In this document: one piece after another, positions 45,885 to 55,984 of the stretch
How positions within the stretch are numbered: position 1 is the first letter of the stretch
Layout: each line of letters begins with the position of its first letter
DNA from: Peromyscus leucopus
Lineage: Eukaryota > Chordata > Mammalia > Rodentia > Cricetidae
Length of the DNA stretch: 64,000 bases
Reading direction: 5' to 3'
Assembly (NCBI RefSeq): GCF_004664715.2
Contig: NC_051069.1
Location: forward strand, 6,463,501-6,527,500
Translations under genes and position numbers: made by a program
Notes under the pieces: model-generated
The model's input: the letters and a program-made list of their open reading frames with translations, nothing else
Told to the model about the DNA's origin: nothing
The model's database searches: none

Positions 45885-46452
45885 TTGTGTAAATGGGCTG
45901 ACCTGGAACTTGCTATATAGACCAGGCTGCCTTTATCTTCCAGGGGCTGAAATTAAAGGCATGCACTGTGAGAGCCAAAGTTACATTTTAAGTTTTAGTT
46001 ATTATGCCTAAGAGATCAACGAAACAAAATGCCTCTGGTCTACAAGTCCCTTGCTGAAGAACAGATAGTTCCTGAAATGCTGGAGGCTATTGTTTATGAG
46101 AGATAACAAGCCACATGTTTTACTCTCCTAAACAAGTTTATTTGACCCCATCTGCACAGGATATGCTTGATCACATGCGGGCAGGAGGTTCACAGGAAGA
46201 AAATACGTCAGGATGTACGCTTGCCCCTGACTGGATGTAGGCTGAAGGTAGGCAGGAATGTATGCTTGCCCTGATTGGACTTTATGGGAAATACTTAAGC
46301 TACTGCCATTTTCTGGAAACCCAGAGATGGATCCAGAATCCATCCACCTGGCCAGTATTTCATTAAAACATGCTTCAAATTTGGCTTTAAATTGTGGTAG
46401 TGGTCTTCTTCTGGACCGGTGGGATTAACAGCACCACCCACGCCTGGCACAT
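45885..46452 (-). mobile_element. B1 SINE interrupted by a solo LTR
   Basis: The left B1 piece ends 'gaaattaaaggcatgcac' at 45966 and the right piece resumes 'gcaccacccacgcctggc' at 46431. Removing the LTR and one copy of gcac restores the usual B1 order 'ggcatgcaccaccacgcctggc' with one extra C. Confidence 0.88.
45967..46430 (+). mobile_element. Solo LTR, 464 bp, with 4-bp target duplication
   Basis: The element starts tgtgagagcc and ends gggattaaca, so it has TG...CA ends. It is flanked by gcac on both sides (45963-45966 and 46431-46434). A possible signal 'attaaaac' lies at about 46362. A 4-bp duplication suggests class I (gamma-type) integration. No viral genes are present, so it is what remains after recombination between two LTRs. 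Orientation is my best guess from the signal. Confidence 0.88.
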
Positions 46453-46879
46453 TAAAGGAAACTTTTAGGTGGGAGAAAGGAGGAATAATGATGGAGAGAA
46501 TACGGCACAGGGGAAGAGGAAAGGCTCTACAGTGGAAGCCTCCTGCGTGACGGGAGCATGGGTGCTTTGTGTCCTCCTTTGCTTTCACCTTTTTTATATA
46601 TCCCACTTTAGGCTCAAGTTCTGGGACAGCGGGCGGGCATGCACCACCACGCCTAGCTTTTTTATATTATTATTCAGATGAGTCCCATCATGTAGCTCAG
46701 GAGAGGTTCAAATTCACAGTAAACGCCCATGGTCCATGTGGGACTTTGGGGTGCTAGAGGGCAGTATGTGGGAGTCCAGAAACCAGCAAGCTGGGCGTAA
46801 AGGAAGACAAAACATGTCAAGAGAATGTAGCAAGAAAAGCCTGAGATCACATATCTGAATTCTCTTCAGAAGTTGTAAG
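46453..46879. other. Intron sequence with a B1 scrap
   Basis: No gene. The short run 'ggcgggcatgcaccaccacg' near 46631 is a reversed B1 5' end. Confidence 0.5.
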
Positions 46880-47055
46880 TCAAGCTGGAGAGAAAGCTCA
46901 GAGGTTAAGAGCACTGGCTGCTCTTACAGAGGACCCTGGTTCAATTCCCAGTACCTACATGTCAGCTCAAGACTGGAACTTCAGTTCCAGGGGATCCGAC
47001 ACCCTCACATAGACATACATGCAGGCAAAACACCAATGCACATTTAAAAAAAATT
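46880..47055 (+). mobile_element. B2-type SINE
   Basis: The run 'caagctggagagaaagctca', 'agcactggctgctcttacag' and 'acatgcaggcaaaacaccaa' is a full-length B2-like element. Confidence 0.93.
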
Positions 47056-47064
47056 GTAAATGAA

Positions 47065-47245
47065 TTTTTGTTTTGTTTTGTTTTTTGTTTTTCAAGACAG
47101 AATTTCTCTGTGTAGCTTTGGTGCCTGTCCTGAATCTCGCTCTGCAGACCAGGCTGGCCTCAAACTCAGAGATCTGCCTGGCTCTGCCTCCCAAGTGCTG
47201 GGATTAAAGGCGTACGTTGCCACCGCCACCACCACCACCACCAGG
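47065..47245 (-). mobile_element. B1 SINE
   Basis: The run 'tcaagacagaatttctctgt', 'ctctgcagaccaggctggcc' and 'gtgctgggattaaaggcgta' is a reversed B1. Its 5' end has expanded into an accacc repeat. Confidence 0.95.
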
Positions 47246-47290
47246 CAAGTAAATAAATTTTAATAAAAGGTTTTTAAAAAACAAATTGTA

Positions 47291-47401
47291 AGGCTGGAAG
47301 GATAGCTCAGCCATTAAAGGCTAGGCTCACAACCAAAAATATAAAAGTTTGGTTCCCAGCACTGATGGCTGTCCCTCCAGCTACCAAAAAAAAAAAAAAA
47401 A
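47291..47401 (+). mobile_element. Short tRNA-derived SINE with A tail
   Basis: It begins 'aaggctggaaggatagctca' (an A-box-like tRNA head), has 'gctaggctcacaaccaaaaa' and 'agtttggttcccagcactga', and ends in 16 A. It resembles the B2/ID heads but has a distinct middle, and the family name is uncertain. Confidence 0.65.
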
Positions 47402-47867
47402 GTTGTAAGTTAACATGCTTCACTTCCACCCCTTGAAAATAACAAATAAAAAGCACCCAAACCCCAAAACCGTCCCATCTGCCCTGGATTCTGCCGCCCC
47501 TCACGCACGAACAGATACTGATAGGAGGAACTAACCTGTTTTGTTATCTCTAGATCACTGAGCAGCCATGGGGAAATAAATAGAGCATGCCCCTCAGGAG
47601 GTCAGTTACTATATTGATGGTGTAATCGCCTTCTTCCTCCTCCCAACCCCAGATGGGGCTCCCACGCTCACAGTGTATATCTTCACCATCCAAAATTCAG
47701 AGCATATGCCCAGGCTGGGAAGATATCAACCTCTACCCTCCAGATGTAGATGGGGACATGGACCTTTCTGAAAACCTCATGCTACAGCTCAGATACTTCA
47801 GTACCGTGCTTGGCCCTGCGGTTCCTGTCCCCACCCATCACGGCCCCTTAGTATCCTGAGAACTGGA
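47402..47867. other. Intron sequence without recognised elements
   Basis: No gene or firm repeat. Confidence 0.4.
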
Positions 47868-48005
47868 TGAGTAGCACAGTGTTCCCCTGGGATCTGCTTA
47901 GAAAGGTACAGCCTGAGACCTCGCCCAGCCCTGCTGAACTAGAATCTGCACAGAACTACACGGTTTGCACACACATTAAACCACGAGAGGAATTTTTAAC
48001 AAGCA
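47868..48005 (+). mobile_element. MER5-like hAT fossil
   Basis: The pieces 'gggatctgcttagaaaggta', 'gcctgagacctcgcccagcc' and 'ctgctgaactagaatctgca' resemble the MER5A interior. The termini are not preserved. Confidence 0.5.
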
Positions 48006-48569
48006 GCGAGGCCTGAACCCACTGCCTAGTAGAAATCCGGGTACCCTCAAATTCCCTCCTAATCCCCTCCAGTTTGGACCTTCTTGCTGAAAATCCATTG
48101 TCCTGTCTTGGTAAAGCCAGTATCATGAGCAAACAAATTACTACATGGCTGTTGAACGACTCTTGAGACTAAGGAAGCTTGGACAGTAACCATCATCCGG
48201 ACAATTGGCTTCACCGGCGCTCTCCCACTGCACGATCACACAGTCCTGGAAGGCTGCGGAAGACAGAACTGCTGAGTCCTGGTCCCAGGGAGGTGCCGAG
48301 TTCGTATCACAATTAGAGCATCACAGTCAGCCCCGCCATGGTCATTTCAACTCAGAATGGAAACAGCACAGCTCAGCCGGGGTCAGCTGGTGTTTACAGG
48401 AAAGCACGGGAAGTGCTTAAACGTTTTCTAGTAGCAAAGTTCGTCAGGAACGCCTTGATGGGGCTTTCTTGGAAATAGGAGTCGGCTCCCATGCTCTCTC
48501 AGTGAGCAGTATCTTTCTGGTATGTGTGCTTGGACTAAATGCTTTTGAAGGTGGCAGGTCCTGAGAGGT
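48006..48569. other. Intron sequence without recognised elements
   Basis: No gene or firm repeat. Confidence 0.4.
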
Positions 48570-48690
48570 CTTACTGTGTCTCCTCCATCATCATGTCTTC
48601 CATAACATTTACCACAGCGGTTTACACGCTATAATCAGTAAATATTTTTAAATTAGTTAATGAATGGATGAACAGATAGATGAGCAATGA
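48570..48690 (+). mobile_element. L2 LINE fossil, 3' end
   Basis: The run 'ttactgtgtctcctccatca', 'ataatcagtaaatattttta' and 'aattagttaatgaatggatg' is an L2 3' terminus. Confidence 0.6.
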
Positions 48691-48844
48691 GAAAGGTGAT
48701 CGGAACATAGCCTAAGCTCCCAGCCTCAGTTTCCTGCTTATGTGAGTCTGATGTGAGGCCAACATGATAGTAAAAGGGATCATCTTTGTAAACAAGAGAA
48801 ATCCCAACATAAAATGGTGTGCACAGACTTGTAGCGAATTGGGA

Positions 48845-49015
48845 GAGGGCCAGGCAGATGGCTCGGAGGGTAAAGCAGCTTGCTGCCAAGCCTGATGACT
48901 CGAGTTTAATCTCCAGGACCCAAATGGTATAAGGAGAGAACAGACACCAACGAACTGCCCTCTGACCTCTACGTGTGACAAACATGTGCCCCTCAAATAA
49001 ATCCATGCCTGTCAT
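48845..49015 (+). mobile_element. B3-type SINE
   Basis: The run 'ggccaggcagatggctcgga', 'gcttgctgccaagcctgatg' and 'tgccctctgacctctacgtg' is B3. Confidence 0.88.
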
Positions 49016-49034
49016 TTCATCTAAAAGTGTCATT

Positions 49035-49165
49035 CCTGCTGGGCATGATGACAAACACCTTTGGTCCCAGCACCCAGGAGGCAGGAGCAGGCAGATGATC
49101 TCTGTGAGTTCAAACCCAGCTGGTCTACATAGTGATTTTTCAGCCAGTCTCAAAAATAAATAGAT
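49035..49165 (+). mobile_element. B1-like SINE
   Basis: The run 'ctgctgggcatgatgacaaa', 'caggaggcaggagcaggcag' and 'cagctggtctacatagtgat' is a diverged B1. Confidence 0.82.
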
Positions 49166-49206
49166 TTGTTAATAATAGTAAGTAAGTTAAGTAAGTATCA
49201 TTTCTT

Positions 49207-49355
49207 CTGGGTGCGGTGCATACTTGTACTCCCATCATTGGAAGGTAGAAGAAGCAGGAAGATCAGGAGTGAAGGGTCATTCTCAACTTCATGATACATT
49301 TGAGGCTAGACTGAGCTTAATGAGACCTTGCCTCAAAAATAATGAAACAAAAATC
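49207..49355 (+). mobile_element. 7SL-like SINE (RSINE1 type)
   Basis: The run 'ctgggtgcggtgcatacttg', 'gaagaagcaggaagatcagg' and 'tgagaccttgcctcaaaaat' fits RSINE1 with an inserted middle. Confidence 0.7.
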
Positions 49356-49392
49356 CTTTTCACAGAGAATTAACCAATGAATGAAACTGAGG

Positions 49393-49393
49393 C

Positions 49394-49428
<35 letters not shown>

Positions 49429-49429
49429 T
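49393..49429. repeat. (GA)n microsatellite
   Basis: Roughly 17 GA units with one GGA break. Confidence 0.95.
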
Positions 49430-49934
49430 ATTGTAGGTGGAGGTGAATCATAATTGGGTCCTTCATTAACTTCCCCCATCAAGAATTAGCAAGAGTGGGA
49501 TCAGGAGGCTGATCAGGGAGGGGTCGACATGATAAGAAGTGGGGAAGAACTATCCCCAGATGAGAAGGTAAAGGACCCCTTCCCCCAGCTCTGCTCTTTT
49601 ACTCCTAAAGGCCAACTCAGGTCCTGGACTCTGTCTCTGTCCAGCGACTGAGCAAAGCCAGCAACACTCCAAAGGGTGTGAAATTAATCTCCATCCACAG
49701 GAAGATTTAGTAGCAATCTGCTCCAACACAGCCACTGTGAAGTCTCGGCAGAGACCTTTGGAGACTATAAGACAAGGCCTTGCAAAGTATCTGGTGCTTC
49801 CAGATCATGGATGTTCCTGCTTCTTTGCTGAGAGAGTGGAGTTCAGAACCTGGATTTAGCCAGCTGAGAAAGCAAGCGCCAATCAGCCATCCTCTCCAGG
49901 CCTTAGCTTCCTGTATTATTAAGTTGACAAAGGC
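49430..49934. other. Intron sequence without recognised elements
   Basis: No gene or firm repeat. Confidence 0.4.
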
Positions 49935-50145
49935 TTGGGGAGCTGGCTCAGTCAGTGTGTGTGTGTGAGGACCTGACTTTGAATGGCTAGCACTCATGTA
50001 AGGAGCAGGCATGGCAGTGAGTGCCTGTCATCCCAAACTGGAGAAGCAGAGACAGAAAGACCGATGGGGTTTGATGGCCATTCCATCCAGCAGAGTCAGC
50101 AAGTTCCGGGTTCAATGAGATACCTGTCTCAAAAAGCAAGATAGT
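49935..50145 (+). mobile_element. Long tRNA-derived rodent SINE
   Basis: The run 'aggcttggggagctggctca', 'gaggacctgactttgaatgg', 'gtgagtgcctgtcatcccaa' and 'gagatacctgtctcaaaaag' gives the long-form layout seen at 25010 and 63805. Confidence 0.72.
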
Positions 50146-50160
50146 GACTAAGAAAGACAT

Positions 50161-50385
50161 CGATCGGTGGACAGATGGCTCGGTGGTTAAGAGTCCTTGC
50201 TGCTTTTCAGAGGGCCCAAGTTCTGTTCCCAGCACCATGTCAGGCGGCTTGCAACCACCTGCAACACCAGCTCCAAGAGATGCAACACCCTCTTCTGGCC
50301 TCCAAGGGCACCAGAAAACGTGCACAGTCATACTCGGACATACTCACATATACATAAAGAAAATAAAATATAAATAAAAGACGCC
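50161..50385 (+). mobile_element. B2-type SINE
   Basis: The run 'gtggacagatggctcggtgg', 'gcttgcaaccacctgcaaca' and 'accctcttctggcctccaag' is B2/B3, ending in an A-rich ataaa tail. Confidence 0.92.
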
Positions 50386-50417
50386 CAACATTGACATTCT
50401 CTGTCCTCCACATGAAT

Positions 50418-50418
<1 letters not shown>

Positions 50419-50462
<44 letters not shown>
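50419..50462. repeat. (CA)n microsatellite
   Basis: About 22 CA units. Confidence 0.97.
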
Positions 50463-50465
<3 letters not shown>

Positions 50466-50699
50466 GAAATTAGACTCTATTCATAGTCTTTAAACTTCTC
50501 AATTGGGCAGGGCTAACATTTAAACAAAAGAACAGAATAAGGGTTAAAAAGAAAAAGCCAGTTGGACCACTTCCTGTTCCCTCTATTTGTGTGGTAATTT
50601 AGGATATCCTAGGTTCTAAGAAGCACGGCTTGAAAATCAATTTCTCTACCCTTTGGGGTTTCTTGACTGGTGCTGGGAGCTGCTAAACAATGTTGGAGT
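50463..50699. other. Intron sequence without recognised elements
   Basis: No gene or firm repeat. Confidence 0.4.
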
Positions 50700-50850
50700 G
50701 GGCCAGGCATGGTGGCACCATGGTGGCCTTTGATCTCAGCACTTGGAGAGTGGGAATCTGTGTGAATTCAAGGTCAGCCTGGTTTTCATAGCAAGTTCTA
50801 GGCCAGCCAAGGCTATAGAGTAAGACTCTGTCTCAAAAAACAAACAACAT
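50700..50850 (+). mobile_element. B1-like SINE
   Basis: The run 'ggccaggcatggtggcacca' (with an internal 'atggtggc' duplication), 'aaggtcagcctggttttcat' and 'agactctgtctcaaaaaaca' is a B1 relative. Confidence 0.88.
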
Positions 50851-51554
50851 GTCAGAATGAATCAGAGACAAAATGGCAAAGTAATTTTTATTGGCAAGTC
50901 AAGGGACCACGTTTAGAGTTGGGGTATTCACAAGATTGCTTATGGTTGCCTATGGAGAATGCATGCCTTAAATAAGGCAGTTTGCTGAATTGTGCCTTGG
51001 ATTCCCCATCCTATAAATGATATTACAGAATCCTTTTTAGAGAAGAATCTCAGATATGGATGCAAAGCTCAATTTCCTATCCTTTGAAAGACTTTTTTTT
51101 TCTAAAGACTATGGAAAAGGAAAACTGTAACCTTCCAGAGGGGAGACGGGCCAACATCACCTTAATCAATCAATCGAGGCCAACATCAACAGAGACAGAC
51201 CACACTGTCGCATCAGCCCTGATCTAAAGGGCCGGGAAGGGCCCTTACTTCCGTGTGCCATTCTCCGAAACCTGTAACCTCAGTCTAACACAAGAAAATC
51301 ATCAGACAACCTGGACATCAGGCATCCCACAAAACATCTGACCAGTTACTCCCCAACTCCAAAAGCTCACGAGAAACCAAAAAAACACAGAGAAAGAAAG
51401 AGCCTGACAGCAAAGGGACCAACGAGACACGACAGTTAAACGCAATGTGGTGTCCTGGATGAATTCTCGCAAGTAAAACAGGATGCCAAAGGGAAAATTG
51501 GTAAAATCTATACAAATTCCAGAGCCTAAGAAAGCCCGAGAGGGCTTTTTTGTT

Positions 51555-51776
51555 TTGTTTTGTTTTTTAAGATCCACTTTTATTTTTGTTTAGTTTTGGG
51601 TATGTATATGCCAAGCATGTGCTGGTGCCCTTGGAGGCTAGAAGAGGGCATTGGATCCCCTGAAGCTAGAGTTACAGGCCATTTTGAGCCACCCGACATA
51701 AGTACTGGGAACTGAACTTGGGTCCTCTGAAGAACAGAAAGGACTCTTAACCACTGAGCCATCTCTCCAGCCCCCC
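51555..51776 (-). mobile_element. B2/B3-type SINE
   Basis: The run 'gaagagggcattggatcccc', 'aactgaacttgggtcctctg' and 'accactgagccatctctcca' is the reversed tRNA-derived SINE. Confidence 0.93.
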
Positions 51777-51799
51777 ACAATGGAGTTTTCATTATGACA

Positions 51800-51925
51800 A
51801 TCTTTTTTAAAAAATAAATTATAAGGTCCCACTCTGTAGTACTTAATCTGTCTGGCCTCAAATTTTTAGTGCCTCGGCCTCCCAAGGGAAGGGATTAGAG
51901 GTGTGAGCCACCTTCCTTGGCTAGT
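51800..51925 (-). mobile_element. B1/B4-related SINE
   Basis: The run 'aaggtcccactctgtagtac', 'tcggcctcccaagggaaggg' and 'gaggtgtgagccaccttcct' is a reversed 7SL-like monomer. Confidence 0.75.
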
Positions 51926-52079
51926 TGTGACAAATACACCAAAATTACGTAAGATGTTAACATTGAGGGAAGTTGAGTCACGGTTACAAGCCAGCCTGGG
52001 CTACAAGAGTTGTCTCAAACAAAACAAGCAAGCAAAGCAAAACAAAACAAAACAAAATCCTTCTAGTTAGAAATAGTTT

Positions 52080-52225
52080 TTTGGTTTGGTTTAGTTTAGT
52101 TTGGCTTGGCTTAACATGATTTCATTTTTGAAACAAGGTCTTGCCATGAGCCTAAGCTGGCCTTGAACTTTCAATCCAGCTGCCCCAAATGCTAAGATTA
52201 CAGTCACGTGCCACTGAATCTTGAC
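52080..52225 (-). mobile_element. B1-like SINE
   Basis: The run 'ttgaaacaaggtcttgccat', 'aagctggccttgaactttca' and 'aagattacagtcacgtgcca' is a diverged reversed monomer. Confidence 0.72.
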
Positions 52226-52254
52226 AAAAAAAAAAAATAGATTTTCTTTAAAGT

Positions 52255-52385
52255 TTTCTCTTTTTTTAATTTTGAGATTAAGGTCTCTCTATGCATCCCT
52301 GGCTGTCCTGGAACTCACTCTGTAGACCAGGCTGACCTTGATTCAGAGATTCCCCCTGGCTCTGTCTTCTCAGTGCAAAATGTGT
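52255..52385 (-). mobile_element. B1 SINE
   Basis: The run 'ggctgtcctggaactcactc', 'tgtagaccaggctgaccttg' and 'tcttctcagtgcaaaatgtg' is a reversed B1 with a lost 5' end. Confidence 0.82.
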
Positions 52386-52394
52386 GCAAAAACC

Positions 52395-52605
52395 ATACCA
52401 AATTTTTATTTTATGTGTATGTGTTTTTTTCTATAAGTATGCATGTGCACTGCATTGTCTGGCATCCATAGAGGCCACAAAGTGTTAGATCCCCTAAAAC
52501 TGGAGTTACAGATGGTTGTGAGTGGCCATGTGAGTCTGGGAATCAAACCTGGGTCCTCTGGAAGAGCAGCCAGGGCTCTTAACCCCTGAGCCTTTTATCC
52601 AGCCC
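52395..52605 (-). mobile_element. B2/B3-type SINE
   Basis: The run 'tagatcccctaaaactggag', 'caaacctgggtcctctggaa' and 'cccctgagccttttatccag' is a reversed B2/B3. Confidence 0.9.
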
Positions 52606-52829
52606 TACAGATATTTTTAATTTGCACAATCATCAACTCATAACTATCTTATTTCATCTAAATTTCTAGGTTCTCCATACCCATTTCATTAATTTGAAGC
52701 AAATCTGACATAATGGGTTTTTTTTTAAACAGGATCTCATATATGCCAGGCTGGCCTGAACTCAACATTAGTAAAAAATGATCTTGAATTTATATTTTAA
52801 TCTTTGTTTTGTATTATTGTGTGTATTTA

Positions 52830-52982
52830 TATGTGATTGGGGTAGAGTGCACATACCACAGAGTGAGTGTGGAGGCCAGAGGACAACTTTGGTTAGGTCT
52901 CTCTTTCCACTTTTTACACGGAATTGAACTCAGGTTGCCAGGTTTAGACAGCAAGTATTTTAATCCCGAAGCCATCTCATGT
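52830..52982 (-). mobile_element. B3-type SINE
   Basis: The run 'gtggaggccagaggacaact', 'gaattgaactcaggttgcca' and 'aatcccgaagccatctcatg' is a reversed B3. Confidence 0.8.
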
Positions 52983-52984
52983 TC

Positions 52985-53140
52985 CTGATCTTGAACTTCT
53001 GATTGTCCTGAACTCACTCTCCTCCCCAGAGCTGGGACTGCGGCCACGTGACACCACAACTGATTTATGCTGGGGATGGAACCCAGGGCTTTGTGAATGC
53101 TGAGCGAGCACTCTACTAATTGAGCCACATTCCCAGGCAC
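52985..53140 (-). mobile_element. B4-type SINE (B1-like plus ID-like)
   Basis: A short B1-like left part ('gattgtcctgaactcactct', 'agctgggactgcggccacgt') is joined to a reversed ID-like head ('gctggggatggaacccaggg', 'actaattgagccacattccc'). Confidence 0.75.
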
Positions 53141-53830
53141 CGGATATATGATTTCATCTATAAACATTTCAAAATATACCTCTGAAAGATAAGGACTCCT
53201 TTAAAAAAAAATCTTTAGCCACAGTACTTATGTTTTCAAAAGTGATCAATAATTCTTTCACATCATCAATATCCAGGTGGTGTTCATACTTCTCCGATCA
53301 TGTCAAAATAGGATTTTTTACAGTTCCCATTGTTATGCCAAGATCCAGATAAGGTCCTGCACTGCAGTTGTTGAAAGCCTCTTAAGCCTCCTCTCAGTCC
53401 ATTGGTTCTTCTTTCTCCTTCCTACCCCTCCTTAGCCTGTCCCCTCCCTCCCCTTCTCTCTCTATCCCTTATATTTCACGTGTTTAAAAAAAAAAACAAA
53501 AAAAACAAAACAGGTTGTTTGTTTGAACTGTGTAGTTTTCAGTCTGGATTTTGTTGATCACTTTTCCATAGTGTGTCTGCATACTCTTCTCCCCCCATAT
53601 ATTTCAGATTCAGGTCTGATGGACAAAATTCAGAGGTGGCATCATATGTATCCGCTGAAAGATGTATAATGCCACTGTCTCTCTGATACTAGCATCCAGG
53701 TCTAGACTCATTAATTCAAAGGGAGGGGGTGATCTCAAAACATCATTGTGCTAGTCAAGGATTTGCCAAATGATATCTTTGCAAGGACAGGACAGCTCTG
53801 CTTAAAGAGCAGTCTGAGAGTTTAGGCTCT

Positions 53831-54899
53831 TAGTGGGGTTCAGACTTCCAAAGATGGCCCCCCATTTGCAATAGGTGAAGGTGGGGGTCTCTGCTAAGCC
53901 TCTGCAGACTCTGATAGATGGCTGAGTGGGGGTCTTTCATCACAACATCTACCCACTGTGCTCTTTGGATTGGAGATGGGCTTTCTGCACAGGCTCTGGG
54001 AAACACACTGGGCGCGTGCAGACCTGCTCGCCGAGCCCAGGACACAGTCCAAGGGTCCGGTAACTCTGAGAGACACACCCTCCCTTTCAGCAGCCAGGAT
54101 TTGTTCTTTGACCTCAGATCCTTGGCTTCAGTCCCAAAAGCAATGTGTGCCTGTCTTTCTTCCCTTTAAAACATTAACTTCTCCAACTGCCAGAGCCCCT
54201 TTGAGGTGAGAATTTTCAGGAGCTTTCGAAGCATTCTTACACAATCCTCCTAGCGCTCAAGAGAGGAAGGTGGCTCGGAGAGAAGCCCTACTTCCTGACA
54301 GGGAAACTGATCCCAAAGCTTCGGCTACTCACCATGCTGTATCACTCCGGCCTCAGGTCTGCCCTGAGGAGGATGAGAGCATGTTTATGACAAGGCAGAG
54401 GCATGCAGCCTGATACCCAATTCATGGGGGCCTTCTTCTGTGTGGTCTCAGGAGAGCCAAGAGGCTCCCCTCCGGAGGGATGCACAGTCCGTTCATAGCC
54501 AGCTTTCTTACCCAGATTTTCAGGCTCCGTGTGTAAAGCCATGTGGTTCAGTCAGGGAAGTAAATAGACACTAAAAACCAGAGTAGGAACTTACCCTTCC
54601 TTGACCTAAATCCCACATGCCAGCGCAGGAATGCCATGTGTATTCAGGAAGTAAGTGCAGGTGCTGAAGGTGTGGAAAAGGCTGCCTAGAGCAACTCAGA
54701 AGGTGGCCACGTGACCTTCCAAGACAGGAGTGAGTCCCTAACAGTCTGCCCAGAGTCCCTCCTGCCTGAGGCCAATGGCAAACCCTGGGACACAGATGGT
54801 CAGGTTGGAGGTGGTGTGGGAGCCCATTTTCAGGTTCCTGGCTTTACTCAGCAGGTCTACATAGAGAGGATGATTAGGACCACGGGCCTGAGTGCAGGT
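53831..54899. other. Intron sequence, largely unassigned
   Basis: No gene. A reversed MIR-like scrap may sit at 54225-54310. The CpG-containing stretch 'gggcgcgtgcagacctgctc' at about 54012 is isolated. Confidence 0.42.
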
Positions 54900-55136
54900 G
54901 TCTGAGATGGTCTGCACTTGGCTGTGCTGGGGGGAGGTCTTTTGCTCCACCCCTTGGCGTCTCTATAAATCCTCTGGGGTAGAGACAGTCGGGCCCATTG
55001 GAAAAGGTTCCAGGCCCTCTCGATGCTATCCTTTATTTTCTATCTATCTCCGCAATAAATCCTTCTAATATTTCCTGCTGCTTGCACTCAAGATAACTCT
55101 GGGGAGCTGTGGGGTTGGTGGGTAAATGCCCCACAA
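54900..55136 (+). mobile_element. LTR-like element, copy B of a related pair
   Basis: The stretch shares 'tctgcacttggctgtgctgg' and 'gggaggtcttttgctccacc' with copy A at 41027, and has 'tctctataaatcc' as a TATA-like box. A polyadenylation signal 'gcaataaatcc' lies at about 55051, and it ends 'aaatgccccaca'. It is better preserved than copy A. Confidence 0.65.
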
Positions 55137-55244
55137 GGTGGGAAGGGAAAAACTGAGAAACTCTCTTGCCCACGGAGGAGGAAGGGAAATGAATTGTTGG
55201 CATTTGATCCAGGAGGGGAACAAGTTCCCACAATAAAACTCTGA

Positions 55245-55365
55245 GGCAGCCGGACGCGGTGGTATACACCTTTAATCCCAAAATGATCTCTATGAGTTTG
55301 AGACCATCCTGGTCTACATAGCCAGTTCTAGACCAGCCAGAGATGCATGCTGAGCACCTTTCCCC
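55245..55365 (+). mobile_element. B1 SINE, internally deleted
   Basis: The run 'agccggacgcggtggtatac', 'acctttaatcccaaaatgat' and 'catcctggtctacatagcca' lacks the 'cactcgggaggcagaggcag' box. Confidence 0.88.
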
Positions 55366-55604
55366 CCAAAACAAACAAACCCCTCCGAGGCGTGGGCAGA
55401 ACCAGCCTGAGGGCATGGCTCTCCCGGTGCCTGCTCTAACACCCTATCACCCCTGAGGCTTTAGGTTCCAGCATACTACTCTAATGGTCACAGTTCCCCC
55501 AGGCCAACGTGACATGGGTCACAACAGCAGCACCTGCCACTGCACTGTGTACCCAGGTCGGGCTGTCACATGTAACTTTTGTCAGTTTATCGAAAGGTAG
55601 GCAG

Positions 55605-55805
55605 GGGGCTGGAGAGAAGGCTCATCTGTTATAAGCACTTGCTGTTCTTCCAGAGGACTGAGGTTTGATTCCCAGCACCCATATTCTGCAGCTCACAACC
55701 ACCTGTAACTCCAGTTCCAAGAGATCTAACCCCCTCTTCTGGCCTCCATGGGTACCTGCACACAGGCCTGCATGTACTCATACACATACACATAAATACA
55801 ATTTT
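55605..55805 (+). mobile_element. B2-type SINE
   Basis: The run 'ggggctggagagaaggctca', 'ttgctgttcttccagaggac' and 'acccccttctggcctccatg' is B2/B3. Confidence 0.93.
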
Positions 55806-55984
55806 TTTCAAGTCAGGAACCAAAGAATCAGCACCAACCACTGGGCCCTTGGGCTCCAAACAGACCAGTCAGGTACCAGAAGCCAAAGTGGCCTTTTCCT
55901 CCTCGTATCACGTCCTGGTCTTGTGATGTATAACAGCTCTTGGCAACAGTTACAGTTTAAATGAGCCATCTCCAAAGATTCATG

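Larger units (their letters stand above)
51170..51975 (+). mobile_element. Ancient L1M 3' UTR fossil, split by SINEs
   Basis: The left part (51170-51550) has 'cgaaacctgtaacctcagtc', 'gaccaacgagacacgacagt' and 'gcaatgtggtgtcctggatg'. The right part (51928-51975) has 'ttgtgacaaatacaccaaaa' and 'acgtaagatgttaacattga'. Both belong in this order to an old mammalian L1M 3' UTR. The gap is filled by a reversed B2/B3 SINE and a reversed B1-like SINE. Confidence 0.62.
52606..53830 (-). mobile_element. Ancient L1M 3' UTR fossil, split by SINEs
   Basis: The pieces 'agataaggtcctgcactgca', 'gttgaaagcctcttaagcct', 'cagtctggattttgttgatc' and 'gactcattaattcaaaggga' follow the order of an old L1M 3' UTR in reverse. 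The left part (52606-52720) is separated by SINEs at 52830-53140. It faces the related fossil at 51170-51975. Confidence 0.58.

Noticed and set aside
48653..49153. 166-codon minus frame
   Set aside because: It runs through B3 and B1 SINEs and contains their typical chance peptide strings.
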